64,000 bases of DNA from Caballeronia arvi (GCF_001544695.2 NZ_FCOM02000038.1:1-64000), one strand, 5' to 3'. Shown: positions 26,543 through 34,512, counted from the first letter of the stretch. The notes: a model not told the origin generated them from the letters alone. Numbers and translations are program-made.

Positions 26543-27964
26543 CTACGCCGCGAACAAATCATCGTCGAGCCACGAAAGCTGCCCGGCCAATCCGGATGGA
26601 GTACCGGATGGGCCAATCGAAGCCGAGTCGACGACTTCAACCGTCGCGTCGGGCATCGGCAACTCTGCCGGCGCTTCGATGTCCGCAACCGGTATCGCTG
26701 CAGGTCTGTCCGCAGGCGGGCTTTCCAGGGCAGCTGCACTGTCTATCAGGTTCGACAGGACACGCGCAGCGATCGACTCAGCATCACCAGTTTCGAGAAG
26801 CTGCAGCCGATCCAACAGCGGGCCTGGCGTCACGTCCGTATGCTCACACCAGCGCTCGATTTTCCGATCGATCGTCGTCTCCAGACTGATCCCTTGCGCG
26901 CGCGAGCGGACCACGGGCAGGATGCGCGCTTCGACCTTCAACTCTGCTGCGTTCGCGAACAACGCTGCGATCGCCTCGCGGTCGACCGACTGGCGGTGCT
27001 CTTCGTCGACTTGCCAACGAATGCGGACGAACTTGTCCGTTGCATCCAGCGCGATCGCGGCAAGACGCTGGATGTCAGGCGGACCATCGAAGTCAATACA
27101 GAGGGTCTCGCGCGAAGGCGTCACGATGAAATCCGCTTGCGCGTGCCCCACCTGAACGTCCCACATGAGATAACCCTTGTCGCCGTCTTCGCCGTAGTGG
27201 AAGCGCCCGATCGATCCCGGATACGCCACCACTCGCCCGGCACGCTCCCACTGTTGCGCCTTGTGGATGTGTCCCAGCATGAACGCGTCGCACTCGGCCT
27301 CGAAGAGACTGCCGAGCGAAAACTCATGATCGAAGCCTGCCATCGTGACGCCGTGCTCGGTCGTGCAGCCGTTGACCGTGCCATGCGACACGCCGACCGT
27401 ACGAACACCCTCAGCGCGAAGCTGCTGGTTGATTCGTCCAGCGGCACTGAGGTAGTCGGACAGCACGCCCTCGAGTCCCGTCGCCGCGTCCTTTGCGCCG
27501 ACGGCTGCCGCCAGTTGCCCCTTGTTGACGGTGGGCAAACAGGTGAATACGACGTCGGCGCCGATCGAGAGTACTTCGCGCAGCTCGTCTTCGGAGAAGA
27601 CCGGTCCGCTCGATGCATAGAACCGGCCTTCGTGAAGACTAACCTGCTGGACGCGCTCCGCAACATAGATCTGATGTGTTGCCGACATCAGTTCGAAGTT
27701 GCGAAGCGTTCCCGGCGGCTCATGCAAAAACGTTCCCTGCAACATGAGCACCGGCATACTTCCGCTGAGCCCATTGATGCGTCGGGCGAGCCGATGCAGG
27801 GACGGCGCATGCGCGTCGAGCCGATGATCGGTCGCGTCACCGGAGATGACAGCTACATCCGCGTGCATGAGTACTGCGTGCTCGGTCGCGAAGCCAAAAC
27901 AGCGATCGGCCTCTTCGAGATTCCCGGGCGCGTAATGCAAGTCAGAGAAATGAGCGATTTTCAC
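26543..27964 (-). CDS. SbcD/Mre11-like metallophosphoesterase
   Basis: 473 residues from a GTG at 27964, set by GGAGG 4 nt upstream. Motifs: AHFSDLHYAPG (DxH), VISGDATDHR (GDxxD), then LQGTFLHEPPG where most family members have GNHD, VSHGTVNG and LGHIHKAQ (GHxH). The Asn of GNHD is replaced, so activity or metal use may differ. The C-terminal 170 residues are acidic and end in LSWLDDDLFAA. It is the expected nuclease partner of the SbcC-like ATPase, separated from it by one small gene. Confidence 0.8.
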   Translation of the reverse strand: MKIAHFSDLHYAPGNLEEADRCFGFATEHAVLMHADVAVISGDATDHRLDAHAPSLHRLARRINGLSGSMPVLMLQGTFLHEPPGTLRNFELMSATHQIYVAERVQQVSLHEGRFYASSGPVFSEDELREVLSIGADVVFTCLPTVNKGQLAAAVGAKDAATGLEGVLSDYLSAAGRINQQLRAEGVRTVGVSHGTVNGCTTEHGVTMAGFDHEFSLGSLFEAECDAFMLGHIHKAQQWERAGRVVAYPGSIGRFHYGEDGDKGYLMWDVQVGHAQADFIVTPSRETLCIDFDGPPDIQRLAAIALDATDKFVRIRWQVDEEHRQSVDREAIAALFANAAELKVEARILPVVRSRAQGISLETTIDRKIERWCEHTDVTPGPLLDRLQLLETGDAESIAARVLSNLIDSAAALESPPADRPAAIPVADIEAPAELPMPDATVEVVDSASIGPSGTPSGLAGQLSWLDDDLFAA

Positions 27965-27979
27965 GTCGCCTCCATAATG

Positions 27980-28012
27980 AAAAAGAGCCGCCCCGTTTCC
28001 GGAAGGCAGCTC
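27980..28012 (-). promoter_or_regulatory. Leader terminator-like hairpin before the sbcD-like gene
   Basis: Minus-strand GAGCTGCC pairs with GGCGGCTC (one G-T pair), followed by TTTTTC and then GGAGG-cgac-GTG. An internal CCG/CGG hairpin is possible. The terminator shape immediately ahead of an RBS repeats the pattern seen before other genes here. Confidence 0.6.
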
Positions 28013-28049
28013 GATTGATCCAACGCCAGACCTCGACGTAGCGATTGAC

Positions 28050-28241
28050 TCAAAACACCGTAATGCATCCTTCCCCTTCGCCCCATTCAATCGTGAGTTT
28101 GGAGGGAACGGGTTCGATATAGGAGGTGCTCTTGCACCCCTGGCATTCAACGACGATGCGTACGGTGCGGTCCGCGGTGAACACCTTGAAAGTGTCGTGC
28201 CCGCAGCCGCCACATCGCATCTGCTTTTGATCAGTCAACAT
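28050..28241 (-). CDS. Small zinc-ribbon protein
   Basis: 63 residues with two CxxC knuckles: MRCGGCGHDTFKVF and VECQGCKSTSYI, spaced as in a zinc ribbon. The end is acidic (EWGEGEGCITVF). Stand-alone zinc ribbons can bind nucleic acid or act as assembly factors. The specific role is unknown. The gene lies 12 nt after the NADAR gene on the same strand. Confidence 0.7.
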   Translation of the reverse strand: MLTDQKQMRCGGCGHDTFKVFTADRTVRIVVECQGCKSTSYIEPVPSKLTIEWGEGEGCITVF

Positions 28242-28253
28242 AGGCTCTTGCTG

Positions 28254-28748
28254 TCATTGTTGCGATTGAATAGACAGCGCGTCCCGGACATTCATCAGCG
28301 CTTGGCCGAGAAGGTTCTGGGCACGCCACTTCGATTTGTCTGTGATGTCGGGATGACGCTCACCTAGCCCCACGCCCCAGATCACGTCGTAGGGACTCGC
28401 CTCGACAATCTCAGTCGGAGCGGTCGCAAGAAGCAGCGATCGCAACCCGGGATGCTGCGCGAACTTCTCGCGGCAACCAACGTAGACGATCGACTCTCGT
28501 TTTTCCTTCCACGTTCCGAGGTCGTAGCCCTTAACCTGGCGGCCAAGTGCTTTCTGCTCTTTGGGATGATGAGCGGAGAGGATGGCTTGTGCCGCCGCTT
28601 CATCACCAAAAAGCTTCGCCTTCGAGAACATCGTCATCTGTTCCACCGACGTAAACGCCACGCCGTGATACACGAACCGGCACGGATGCCAGTTGCTAAA
28701 AGCATCGTCCGCGCCGAAGAACAGCGTGAAGTTGCCGACTCTACGCAT
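28254..28748 (-). CDS. NADAR family protein (YbiA/DUF1768-like)
   Basis: 164 residues from ATG 28748, with AAGGAG 6 nt upstream. The family pattern is clear: LFFGADDAFSNWHPCRF, FTSVEQMTMFSKAKLFGD, GRQVKGYD, WGVGLGE and WRAQNLLGQALMNVR. NADAR proteins are N-glycosidases. Some remove ADP-ribose from DNA guanine or act in riboflavin-intermediate hydrolysis, and several sit in defence or toxin-antitoxin loci. No DarT-like ADP-ribosyltransferase is seen in the window. It probably belongs to one transcript with the zinc-ribbon and SbcCD-like genes. Confidence 0.85.
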   Translation of the reverse strand: MRRVGNFTLFFGADDAFSNWHPCRFVYHGVAFTSVEQMTMFSKAKLFGDEAAAQAILSAHHPKEQKALGRQVKGYDLGTWKEKRESIVYVGCREKFAQHPGLRSLLLATAPTEIVEASPYDVIWGVGLGERHPDITDKSKWRAQNLLGQALMNVRDALSIQSQQ

Positions 28749-28798
28749 TGGAAACTCCTTCGCGTGAACAAGTAGATGGGCCGCCGAAGCGGACGAAT

Positions 28799-28818
28799 TC
28801 GATGCGCTGAAGCCGCGC
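28799..28818 (-). promoter_or_regulatory. Degenerate copy of the 5' hairpin element
   Basis: On the minus strand GCGC-ggcttca-GCGC is followed by ATCGAATTC, resembling GCGC-tttca-GCGC-ATCGACC near 57.1 kb. It is 51 nt upstream of the NADAR start. No convincing -10 lies at the expected distance, so this copy may be inactive. Confidence 0.35.
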
Positions 28819-28929
28819 GGTCGAAAACATTTGAGCAAGCGTCTCTTGCTGAAATGCTCTCATGCGCAACAGAAAGGAAGCGCCAGCCTTTCCCGCGTCG
28901 AAATAGCGCGGGAAAGGGACTGGCTAGAG

Positions 28930-30231
28930 TTATTCGTAGAGCACGCTTCCAACCGCGTCCTGGATCTCGACGTCAAGCGACGCGGGATCGTCGAGCGCGG
29001 CGGTCAGCCTCGAATTCATCGCACCAACGTCCGCGATTCGTTCGATCCAGCCACGACCGTACCGCTGGTGCGCGTACACGCGAAAGCCATGCTGTCGCTC
29101 GGATTGGTTCAGCCCAAGGCGTTGAAGCAGGTCAGACATCCGGTGGCGCTTCTCTTCGAGCGTCTCGTTGGATTCAAACCGCTCTTCGACTTCGGGCATT
29201 CCCGCCGATTTACCGCCGGTGCTCAGGCTGTCGTCAGGCTGAAGGGTCGCTTCATGCAACGTTTCGACCGAGCCATCCGCTTCGATCAGCGCAACCGCCC
29301 GACTGGCCGCGTCCAGGGCAAGCTGCCCTTCTTCCGCGCCATCGAGCAGCGCGCCGAGGTCAATGTCAGCATCGAGCACGGTCAACATCTGCTTCTGCCG
29401 AACGGCTTGCCCGTTATCGTCGATCCGGGTGATGTCGAACTCTTTCTTCGAGAGCCAGAAGCGCGTGCCGGTGAGCCTGCCGCGCGCGAGCGACACGGTT
29501 TGCATCGCCGAATACGCTTTCTGAAGCACGTAGATCGAATTGGTCGGCAGCTCAATCAGGCCGAGGCCTTTCACATCCGGAATCGCGAACACGAAATTCG
29601 CGGTCAGGTTGCACTTTCGGTCCTGATACTGCGGACAAACGTGCGGGTCGCAAATGCCATCGGGAATGTCATCGTCCTGCCGGTGCACTACGAGTCGACC
29701 ACCGAAAGACCGGCGGGCACGTTGCGCACGGGCATTGCGCTCGACGGGCGCGTACATCTTGCAGTAGCGCTTGCCGTCCCGATCATACTCGGAGAAGTAC
29801 TGCCGCCCCGCTGTCGTGTAGGCCGCCATCTGGTTGGGCACATTTCGCAGCCAGTCATCGAACGCGAACATGACAGGGAAGCGATACAGCTTCACGCCCT
29901 GCCCGCGATCCTCGCCATACAGCCGCAGGATTTCGTCGGCCGTGTCCGGATTCGAGAAGTCGGAGCGTCTGCACACGAAGTACGGCACGTTCTTCGGAAC
30001 CAGCGCATTTCGCAACTTGAGCGTCGTTTCCAGCAGCTTGCCGATGGCTTCATAGGACTCGCCCGCGGCCACCATGTCGTGATACAGCTTGACTGCGCGA
30101 TCGTTCGCCTGATTGGCGCGCGTGAGTACCTTGATACCGGGTCGAATCTTGCCGATCGTGGGGGGGCGAATCGCTCGCTCTTCGACGAGACTGCGCGGGG
30201 CGTGATCGAACATCTGAACAACAGCGTTCAT
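28930..30231 (-). CDS. Cys-cluster protein, annotated in relatives as hydrolase/metal-binding or Gp3-like
   Basis: 433 residues from ATG 30231 (AAGGA 6 nt upstream; overlaps the upstream stop by 4 nt). Notable parts: GIKVLTRANQANDRAVKLYHD, LRNALVPKNVPYFVCRRSDF, and a Cys cluster CDPHVCPQYQDRKCN in the middle followed by LGLIELPTNSIYVLQKAYS. The C-terminus is acidic and Gln/Glu-rich. The layout resembles phage Gp3-like 'recombination directionality factor-like' proteins, which carry a similar Cys motif. That link is a guess from memory. It could equally be an element-specific DNA metabolism protein. Confidence 0.5.
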   Translation of the reverse strand: MNAVVQMFDHAPRSLVEERAIRPPTIGKIRPGIKVLTRANQANDRAVKLYHDMVAAGESYEAIGKLLETTLKLRNALVPKNVPYFVCRRSDFSNPDTADEILRLYGEDRGQGVKLYRFPVMFAFDDWLRNVPNQMAAYTTAGRQYFSEYDRDGKRYCKMYAPVERNARAQRARRSFGGRLVVHRQDDDIPDGICDPHVCPQYQDRKCNLTANFVFAIPDVKGLGLIELPTNSIYVLQKAYSAMQTVSLARGRLTGTRFWLSKKEFDITRIDDNGQAVRQKQMLTVLDADIDLGALLDGAEEGQLALDAASRAVALIEADGSVETLHEATLQPDDSLSTGGKSAGMPEVEERFESNETLEEKRHRMSDLLQRLGLNQSERQHGFRVYAHQRYGRGWIERIADVGAMNSRLTAALDDPASLDVEIQDAVGSVLYE

Positions 30232-30497
30232 GACGGTTTCCTTGCGAGAAAAAAAATGGTGTTGGTCCGCAGCGTGTCGGCCTGAGATTGCATCTCCCGG
30301 GCCGCCGTACTGCCGCGACGAACGCTCACGTGGTGGATAAAGACAGAGCGCTCTGAGTCGCTGTACATCGCGACCTGAGCAACTTCGCAGCGCGCGCGCC
30401 AATCAGGGGACGCAGTGTCCGCTTGCTCGCGCTCGGTATCGATTTGATGCTTGATGGCCTCAGCAATGCGCTGGTTGAGGCGGTCGGGCAACAGCAT
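30228..30497 (-). CDS. Small hypothetical protein, first gene of the accessory operon
   Basis: 89 residues, MLLPDRLNQRIAEAIKHQIDTEREQ..., start at 30497 set by GGAGG 8 nt upstream. The stop overlaps the next ATG by 4 nt. Mostly helical and charged (HHVSVRRGSTAAREMQSQ). No family recognised. It is the first gene behind a 540-nt structured leader and so marks the head of the 30.5-20.5 kb operon. Confidence 0.6.
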   Translation of the reverse strand: MLLPDRLNQRIAEAIKHQIDTEREQADTASPDWRARCEVAQVAMYSDSERSVFIHHVSVRRGSTAAREMQSQADTLRTNTIFFLARKPS

Positions 30498-30520
30498 GAA
30501 CAGCACCTCCGTTGAGAAAG

Positions 30521-30579
30521 GTCCGTCGCGGGGAGCGACAGACGAAAAAAAAAGCCCGCTCCGGTGAGGGGGCGAGCTT
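30521..30579 (-). terminator. Terminator plus second hairpin in the leader of the 30497 operon
   Basis: Reading the minus strand: stem AAGCTCGC/GCGGGCTT (30579-30552, one G-T pair) followed by nine Ts, then a second stem GTCTGTCGC/GCGACGGAC (30543-30521, one mismatch) followed by CTTTCTC, then GGAGG and the ATG at 30497. A full intrinsic terminator inside a leader implies conditional read-through. Confidence 0.75.
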
Positions 30580-30611
30580 CGTGAAATCGATAGAGAGGGA
30601 GGCCTACGCGC

Positions 30612-30713
30612 CACGTCCCTTCCGGGGACGTGACGTGCAGGGAGCGCCCGGAGATCCGGGGCGCTCAGTCAGAGAACGTAAAGTCGTTCTCGCGCGGCAT
30701 GGTCACGCCGCGC
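30612..30713 (-). ncRNA. Four consecutive perfect stem-loops (structured leader RNA)
   Basis: Four hairpins in 102 nt: CACGTCCC/GGGACGTG (30612-30632), GAGCGCCC/GGGCGCTC (30642-30666), GAGAACG/CGTTCTC (30672-30691), GCGCGGC/GCCGCGC (30692-30713, sharing one edge base). No credible coding frame covers them. They lie in the leader between the promoter near 31.04 kb and the terminator at 30.55 kb. Could be an aptamer, protein-binding RNA or separate ncRNA; strand is inferred from the promoter and T-tract. Confidence 0.6.
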
Positions 30714-30971
30714 AACAGCCCTTTTCGGAATTGCTTCCACCGCAGGTTTCACGGATCAGCCAACTTCGATCGTTCTACCCAGATCAGGCTCTGGAGAGAG
30801 AACACCCGAAGGGTTCGAACGATGTACCGGTGCAAAGAATGCAGGCCAGGATACGAGTATCACGGCTGAAATTGGGGAGTGTGTAGCGAACACACTCAGC
30901 ACAAGGAAGATTTCCACACCGGTAGCGATCCGGTCGGAGCATGCGAACGCACAAGGCGAGCACGGCTTGCA

Positions 30972-31080
30972 GAAAAAAGATGGGACTCCGGGCTTGGAGT
31001 CGAGGTCGATGCGTCGGCGACGCGGGGAATGGAATTGAGTATCCGGGTTAAATGCGCTCGTGTGCAGTGGAAAGCTCGCG
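30972..31080 (-). promoter_or_regulatory. Element promoter, copy 1: box, -10, 5' hairpins
   Basis: Minus strand: box CGCGAGCTTTCC (31080-31069), 25 nt, -10 GATACT (31043-31038), then hairpin A GCGTC-gcc-GACGC (31023-31011), ATCGACC, and hairpin B GACTCC/GGAGTC (31001-30984) with a T-run at 30978-30973. The same order and spacing recur near 57.1 kb and, with a weaker box, near 52.35 kb. Confidence 0.65.
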
Positions 31081-31089
31081 AAATTCGTA

Positions 31090-31134
31090 TAGCTTTCGCT
31101 GCCTTGACACTTGTCTAAACAATGAAAATCTTAT
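31090..31134 (+). promoter_or_regulatory. Possible divergent promoter for the AcaB-like gene
   Basis: TTGACA at 31104-31109 is a perfect -35 hexamer. The best -10 (TCTTAT, 31129-31134) is 19 nt away, longer than ideal. TAGCTTTC at 31090-31097 forms an inverted repeat with GAAAGCT at 31070, so a regulator bound there could act on both divergent promoters. Confidence 0.4.
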
Positions 31135-31168
31135 GTGAGAGAGAACACAAACGAACCGAAAAACGATC

Positions 31169-31768
31169 ATGGCTGTTATCAACATGGAAATGCCCGACGA
31201 GGAACCGACACGCGCCTCACCTCCGAGCAACGAAAGCGCGGCCGAGAGCGGTCTTCGCCCCCTTTCAAGGCTCACCAGTGATAGCCGTCTCGCCAGAATT
31301 CACGCCGAAACGCTCGCGCTGACAGAACTGCCCTACTACTCGAAGTTCGCGCGTGAATTTTTGCGCTCAGACTTCAACTTCGCGGCCGCAAAAATGACCG
31401 TCGCGCGTGGCGGCAAGCTCATCGCGATCGAAGCGGAATTTCGAGCCGCCGAGGCTTTCTTCAAGAAAGCGCTGGATTGGGCGAACAAGTTGCCGGGCAG
31501 ACGCACACCCACTCAACCCGAGTTGGTGACGCTGGAGATCAAGCACGCCATGTCGGGCCGGCTCGTTCGCGTGCTTTCCATGTATGACCAGCTTTTCCTG
31601 AAGACAATGGAAGCGCTGATGTTCCGCTCTCTGACGGCGCAAACGCGTCAGGCCGCGCTGCAGGCGGCCGAAATCCGCGTCAAGCAAATCCCTTTCTTGT
31701 GCATTCCGGACAACAACAGGTTCGCGCCTGAAGGTGTGTTGCTTCCCGACCCCGACGAGACGCACTGA
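31169..31768 (+). CDS. AcaB/DUF1845-like regulator of the conjugative element
   Basis: 199 residues. After a variable N-terminus come SKFAREFLRSDFNFAAAK, AIEAEFRAAEAFFKKALDWANKLPG, LVTLEIKHAMSGRLVRVLSMYDQLF and QIPFLCIPDNNRFAPEG. I place it with the DUF1845/AcaB-like regulators found in integrative elements and IncC plasmids, where AcaB activates transfer genes. The assignment is from memory and only moderately sure. It is divergent from the 30.5 kb operon, with the conserved regulatory box between them. The start may be the ATG at 31169 or the one at 31184. It is the best candidate here for the factor that reads the repeated box. Confidence 0.5.
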   Translation: MAVINMEMPDEEPTRASPPSNESAAESGLRPLSRLTSDSRLARIHAETLALTELPYYSKFAREFLRSDFNFAAAKMTVARGGKLIAIEAEFRAAEAFFKKALDWANKLPGRRTPTQPELVTLEIKHAMSGRLVRVLSMYDQLFLKTMEALMFRSLTAQTRQAALQAAEIRVKQIPFLCIPDNNRFAPEGVLLPDPDETH

Positions 31769-31870
31769 ACTGGTTTTAATGACCTTATCCGCGCTCACCT
31801 TGATTTCCGGCAGCGCTGTTTAAGCTCGATCCAACACGTCTTCGACCAAACCTACACAGGAGGATCCCGC

Positions 31871-32776
31871 ATGGACTTGCGCGAAATTCAAAGACTGCAT
31901 GCGCAGTTCGCACCTGACTCGATGACCATTGATCTGCCGCGTCAAATTGCGGCGCTGCCGGCACCGGCCGTGTTTGAAAGCGACAGCAAATCGTCGAAGC
32001 TGACATCGCGCATGTCCAAGTCCGGTCCGGTTTTGCGTCGCTGCGCCAAGCCCCTTCTCATCGCACTGATCGTCGCGATGGCGGGTGTCGGCGCGGCGAG
32101 GATCTGGCATGCCGTCGGCGCGAGCACGATGCCGCAAAAGAGCAGCGGGGAAAAGGCTTCGTCGCAGAAGAACGAAAACGCGACCGCGCCGGTCCTCGCC
32201 AGTGAACCCGCTCTTCGCCCGATCGACGCCTCGCCTGCTCGCCCGGTCGCAGTTGCCCCGATGCTGAGCGCGAGCGACCTCGGCAACGCGCCGACCGTCG
32301 GATTGACAGTCGATCAGTTTCGCAATTCGCTCAGCCCGACGTCGGCCACGAATACCGGCAACGCAGGCGCCGCCAAAGCCACGCCGACCGCGTCCAACGA
32401 AACGAAGCTTGCAGCCGTCTCGCCGATCCGCCAGTCGCATCGCGAGCCGCAAGCCGCACGTGCAGTCGCCGCGCCCCAGCCGCAAATCGTGCAGGCGGAA
32501 TCGAAGCCGGTCGTGCCGGTCGTGCCAGTCGTGCTGCCGGCGCCGCCAGCACCGGCGACCACGTCATCCGCGAGTGCTGCCGTCGCGCCCGTACCGGCTC
32601 AAGCAGCCGAGCGCGGCACGTCGTCACCGCCAGCGACCCGGGCGCACAGCTATCGGCATCACACCGTACGTCCGCGCGACGAGCAGGCAAGCGACAGCGA
32701 CACGGCCCCGGCGGCGTCGAATAAGAAGCCCGCACCGGCGAGCCGCGCCGGTTCCAACGAAGTGCAAATGTTCTGA
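31871..32776 (+). CDS. Single-pass membrane protein with long Ala/Pro-rich periplasmic part
   Basis: 301 residues, AGGAGG 7 nt before ATG 31871. A cytosolic N-terminus of about 60 residues is followed by one membrane segment (PLLIALIVAMAGVGAARIW). The remainder is low-complexity Ala/Pro/Ser with Val-Pro repeats (VVPVVPVVLPAPPAPA), expected to span the periplasm. No VirB10/TrbI or TonB domain is evident, although the topology is similar. It is 8 nt upstream of the bactofilin gene, so the two may function together in the envelope. Confidence 0.6.
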   Translation: MDLREIQRLHAQFAPDSMTIDLPRQIAALPAPAVFESDSKSSKLTSRMSKSGPVLRRCAKPLLIALIVAMAGVGAARIWHAVGASTMPQKSSGEKASSQKNENATAPVLASEPALRPIDASPARPVAVAPMLSASDLGNAPTVGLTVDQFRNSLSPTSATNTGNAGAAKATPTASNETKLAAVSPIRQSHREPQAARAVAAPQPQIVQAESKPVVPVVPVVLPAPPAPATTSSASAAVAPVPAQAAERGTSSPPATRAHSYRHHTVRPRDEQASDSDTAPAASNKKPAPASRAGSNEVQMF

Positions 32777-32784
32777 GAACTCAC

Positions 32785-33237
32785 ATGAAAACCGAACTCA
32801 ACATCACGCTTATCGCGCCGGGCTGCGCCATCACCGGCGAGATCGTGGTCGACCACGGCGTGTCCTGCTTTGGCCTGCTCAACGGCGGCATCATTTCGAC
32901 ACAGGGTCTCTTGCACATCGGCGAAGGCGGATTCGTCAAGGGCAGCGCAGAGGGCGAGCACGTGCGCGTCGATGGCCGGGTGGATGGCGACGTACACGCG
33001 CGCGGCTCGCTCGAAATCAATGGTCAAGTTTCCGGCGACATCTACTACAGCGGCACGATCCGCCTTGGTCCGCGCGCCTCGCTCGATGGCACGCTCAAGC
33101 GCGTCGCACGCATGCTTACCATCGAAAGCGAACCGGTCGACGATCAGAGCCCGATCGCAGGCGTCCCGCTGACCGCGCCCAAGGCCGTCGAGCGTGAAGC
33201 CTCGAACGTGACCGACATCTCGCGAGCCATTGGCTGA
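32785..33237 (+). CDS. Bactofilin (polymer-forming cytoskeletal protein)
   Basis: 150 residues with a right-handed beta-helix repeat of bactofilins: CAITGEIVVDHGVSCFG, GEHVRVDGRVDGDVHARGSLEINGQVSGDIYYSGTIRL with Gly/Val/Asp at regular intervals. Bactofilins self-assemble into filaments without nucleotide and scaffold envelope machinery. The gene follows the membrane protein by 8 nt and overlaps nothing downstream. Finding one in a conjugative element is unusual. It could localise the transfer apparatus, which is inference. Confidence 0.85.
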   Translation: MKTELNITLIAPGCAITGEIVVDHGVSCFGLLNGGIISTQGLLHIGEGGFVKGSAEGEHVRVDGRVDGDVHARGSLEINGQVSGDIYYSGTIRLGPRASLDGTLKRVARMLTIESEPVDDQSPIAGVPLTAPKAVEREASNVTDISRAIG

Positions 33238-33262
33238 TTTTCCTCAACCGAAGGAACCGTTG

Positions 33263-33478
33263 ATGACTGCAGCAGTTGATTTCTCACCGCTCGTATCCGT
33301 GGTGGTCACAGGTAGCATCAAGATCGTCGCCAGCTTGACGATGGCGCTTGTCGCGTACCTCGTTGTTTTTCTGATATTGAAGCGCCGTGTCGATAGCCGA
33401 TTAGCGAATCTTGCGGGTAGCGCGATTTCAGGTTTTGCAGGAATTGACGCGCTGTACATGTTCTTCGTTGGCCACTAA
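33263..33478 (+). CDS. Small two-TM membrane protein
   Basis: 71 residues from ATG 33263 (AAGGA 7 nt upstream). Hydrophobic segments VVVTGSIKIVASLTMALVAYLVVFLIL and a Gly/Ala-rich second segment SAISGFAGIDALYMFFV are joined by a basic loop KRRVDSR. It resembles small T4SS or phage-holin-like membrane proteins, but no family is assigned. Last gene of the membrane protein-bactofilin cluster. Confidence 0.6.
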   Translation: MTAAVDFSPLVSVVVTGSIKIVASLTMALVAYLVVFLILKRRVDSRLANLAGSAISGFAGIDALYMFFVGH

Positions 33479-33837
33479 CTTGGAAACGGAGAGTGCTGAT
33501 GTCTTATAGGTCGATCGCCGCGAGCGATTCAATCAGGCGATTTTCGATCCCCCTGCTTTTTTTCGCAGGCGCCTGAACGTGTACCCACTCGAACCGATCT
33601 TCGACTTTCACACCACAACATGGGAGGCGGCGTCTCAAGAGGCGGCGTTCGAAGGTCGGTGTTTCTGCATGTTGGATACGGGCCGGATCCTAAATCGGGA
33701 CGCGATGCCTCCCGCAACGCCGCACTGGAACCCCCAGACTTCGACATCAGAGGATGCACCATGGAAAACCGCTTGTCTAATTTCGATTAGGGTTTATACT
33801 TAACCCGTCTCCTCCATGTCTCCACTAATATGGATTT
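33479..33837. other. Intergenic stretch, nothing recognised
   Basis: A 74-codon frame at 33579-33803 (MYPLEPIFDFHTTTW...) has no ribosome binding site or family match. I see no RNA gene. The stretch ends in a terminator. Confidence 0.4.
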
Positions 33838-33866
33838 AGCCCGCCATCGCGCGGGCTTTTTATTTT
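33838..33866 (+). terminator. Intrinsic terminator
   Basis: AGCCCGC and GCGGGCT form a 7-bp stem around a short loop, followed by TTTTTATTTTTT. It closes the plus-strand group before the CsbD-like gene. Confidence 0.85.
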
Positions 33867-33941
33867 TTGGGAATCAAGACGGGTCCAGAGTTTGCTCAAA
33901 TCTAAGCGTGGAATTCTCCACGGACACGACGGAGGCTGACC

Positions 33942-34121
33942 ATGAACAAGGACCAGGTGAAGGGCACGCTCGAAAAAGCGAAGGGTAAGGTCAACGAAGG
34001 CGTTGGCAAGATGACCGGCGACACCACGCAACAGGTCAAGGGCCAGGTGCAACAAGGTGCAGGCGAAGCGCGCAAGCAGTATGGCGACGCCAAGGAACAA
34101 GTGAAGAAGAACCAGCCGTAA
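33942..34121 (+). CDS. CsbD family stress protein
   Basis: 59 residues from ATG 33942, GGAGG 6 nt upstream. MNKDQVKGTLEKAKGKVNEG and VGKMTGDTTQQVKGQ are the classic CsbD pattern of charged, intrinsically disordered small proteins, with KGK/AKG repeats and a QYGDAKEQVKK end. In many bacteria CsbD-like proteins are among the most abundant stress-induced small proteins, with no defined biochemical role. Likely a host-type passenger gene inside the element. Confidence 0.85.
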   Translation: MNKDQVKGTLEKAKGKVNEGVGKMTGDTTQQVKGQVQQGAGEARKQYGDAKEQVKKNQP

Positions 34122-34206
34122 GCTCTTTGCTTGAGCTTTTCTTCAAGGGAGCGCCGAATCGCACCACGCGCGGCGCTCCCCGTGACCGTTCCACCCGACG
34201 AGGCTG

Positions 34207-34512
34207 ATGATGTACCAACCTCACGTGCTCGAATTTTGTCACAGGCGCAGCCAAGGCCTGCAACGCACCTACAAAGTCACGCTCAATGTGACGCAGTTAT
34301 CGTGCGGCGCGTTCGCCTATGAGTCCTGAGTGCATCACGAGGGTTCCTTCAAGGGAAACGGGATTGTCTTTCCCCTTGCGTCAGGCGACCTCGACAGCGC
34401 CATCTCAGAGGCGCGGGCTCGGATCGAGACGGACGTTGAGCAGCTTACGGCGTGTCTGAATGAACGTGCCGCGACGTGTCTGCTGCTGTCTGGACGTGGC
34501 CTAATAGGTTAA
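34207..34512 (+). pseudogene. Small protein interrupted by an in-frame TGA
   Basis: Frame 1 from ATG 34207 reads MMYQPHVLEFCHRRS... TYKVTLNVTQLSCGAFAYES, then TGA at 34327-34329, then VHHEGSFKGNGIVFPLASGDLDSAISEARARIETDVEQL to a TAA at 34510-34512. Both halves are in the same frame and look like one soluble protein of about 101 residues. The TGA could be a mutated Trp codon. No selenocysteine signal was looked for. Family not recognised. Confidence 0.45.

Noticed and set aside
30612..30713. CRISPR array
   Set aside because: The four hairpins differ in sequence and spacing, with no repeated unit and no cas genes.
34327..34329. Selenocysteine codon
   Set aside because: No selenoprotein family match and no SECIS-like stem directly after the TGA was evident. 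Nonsense mutation or read-through is simpler.
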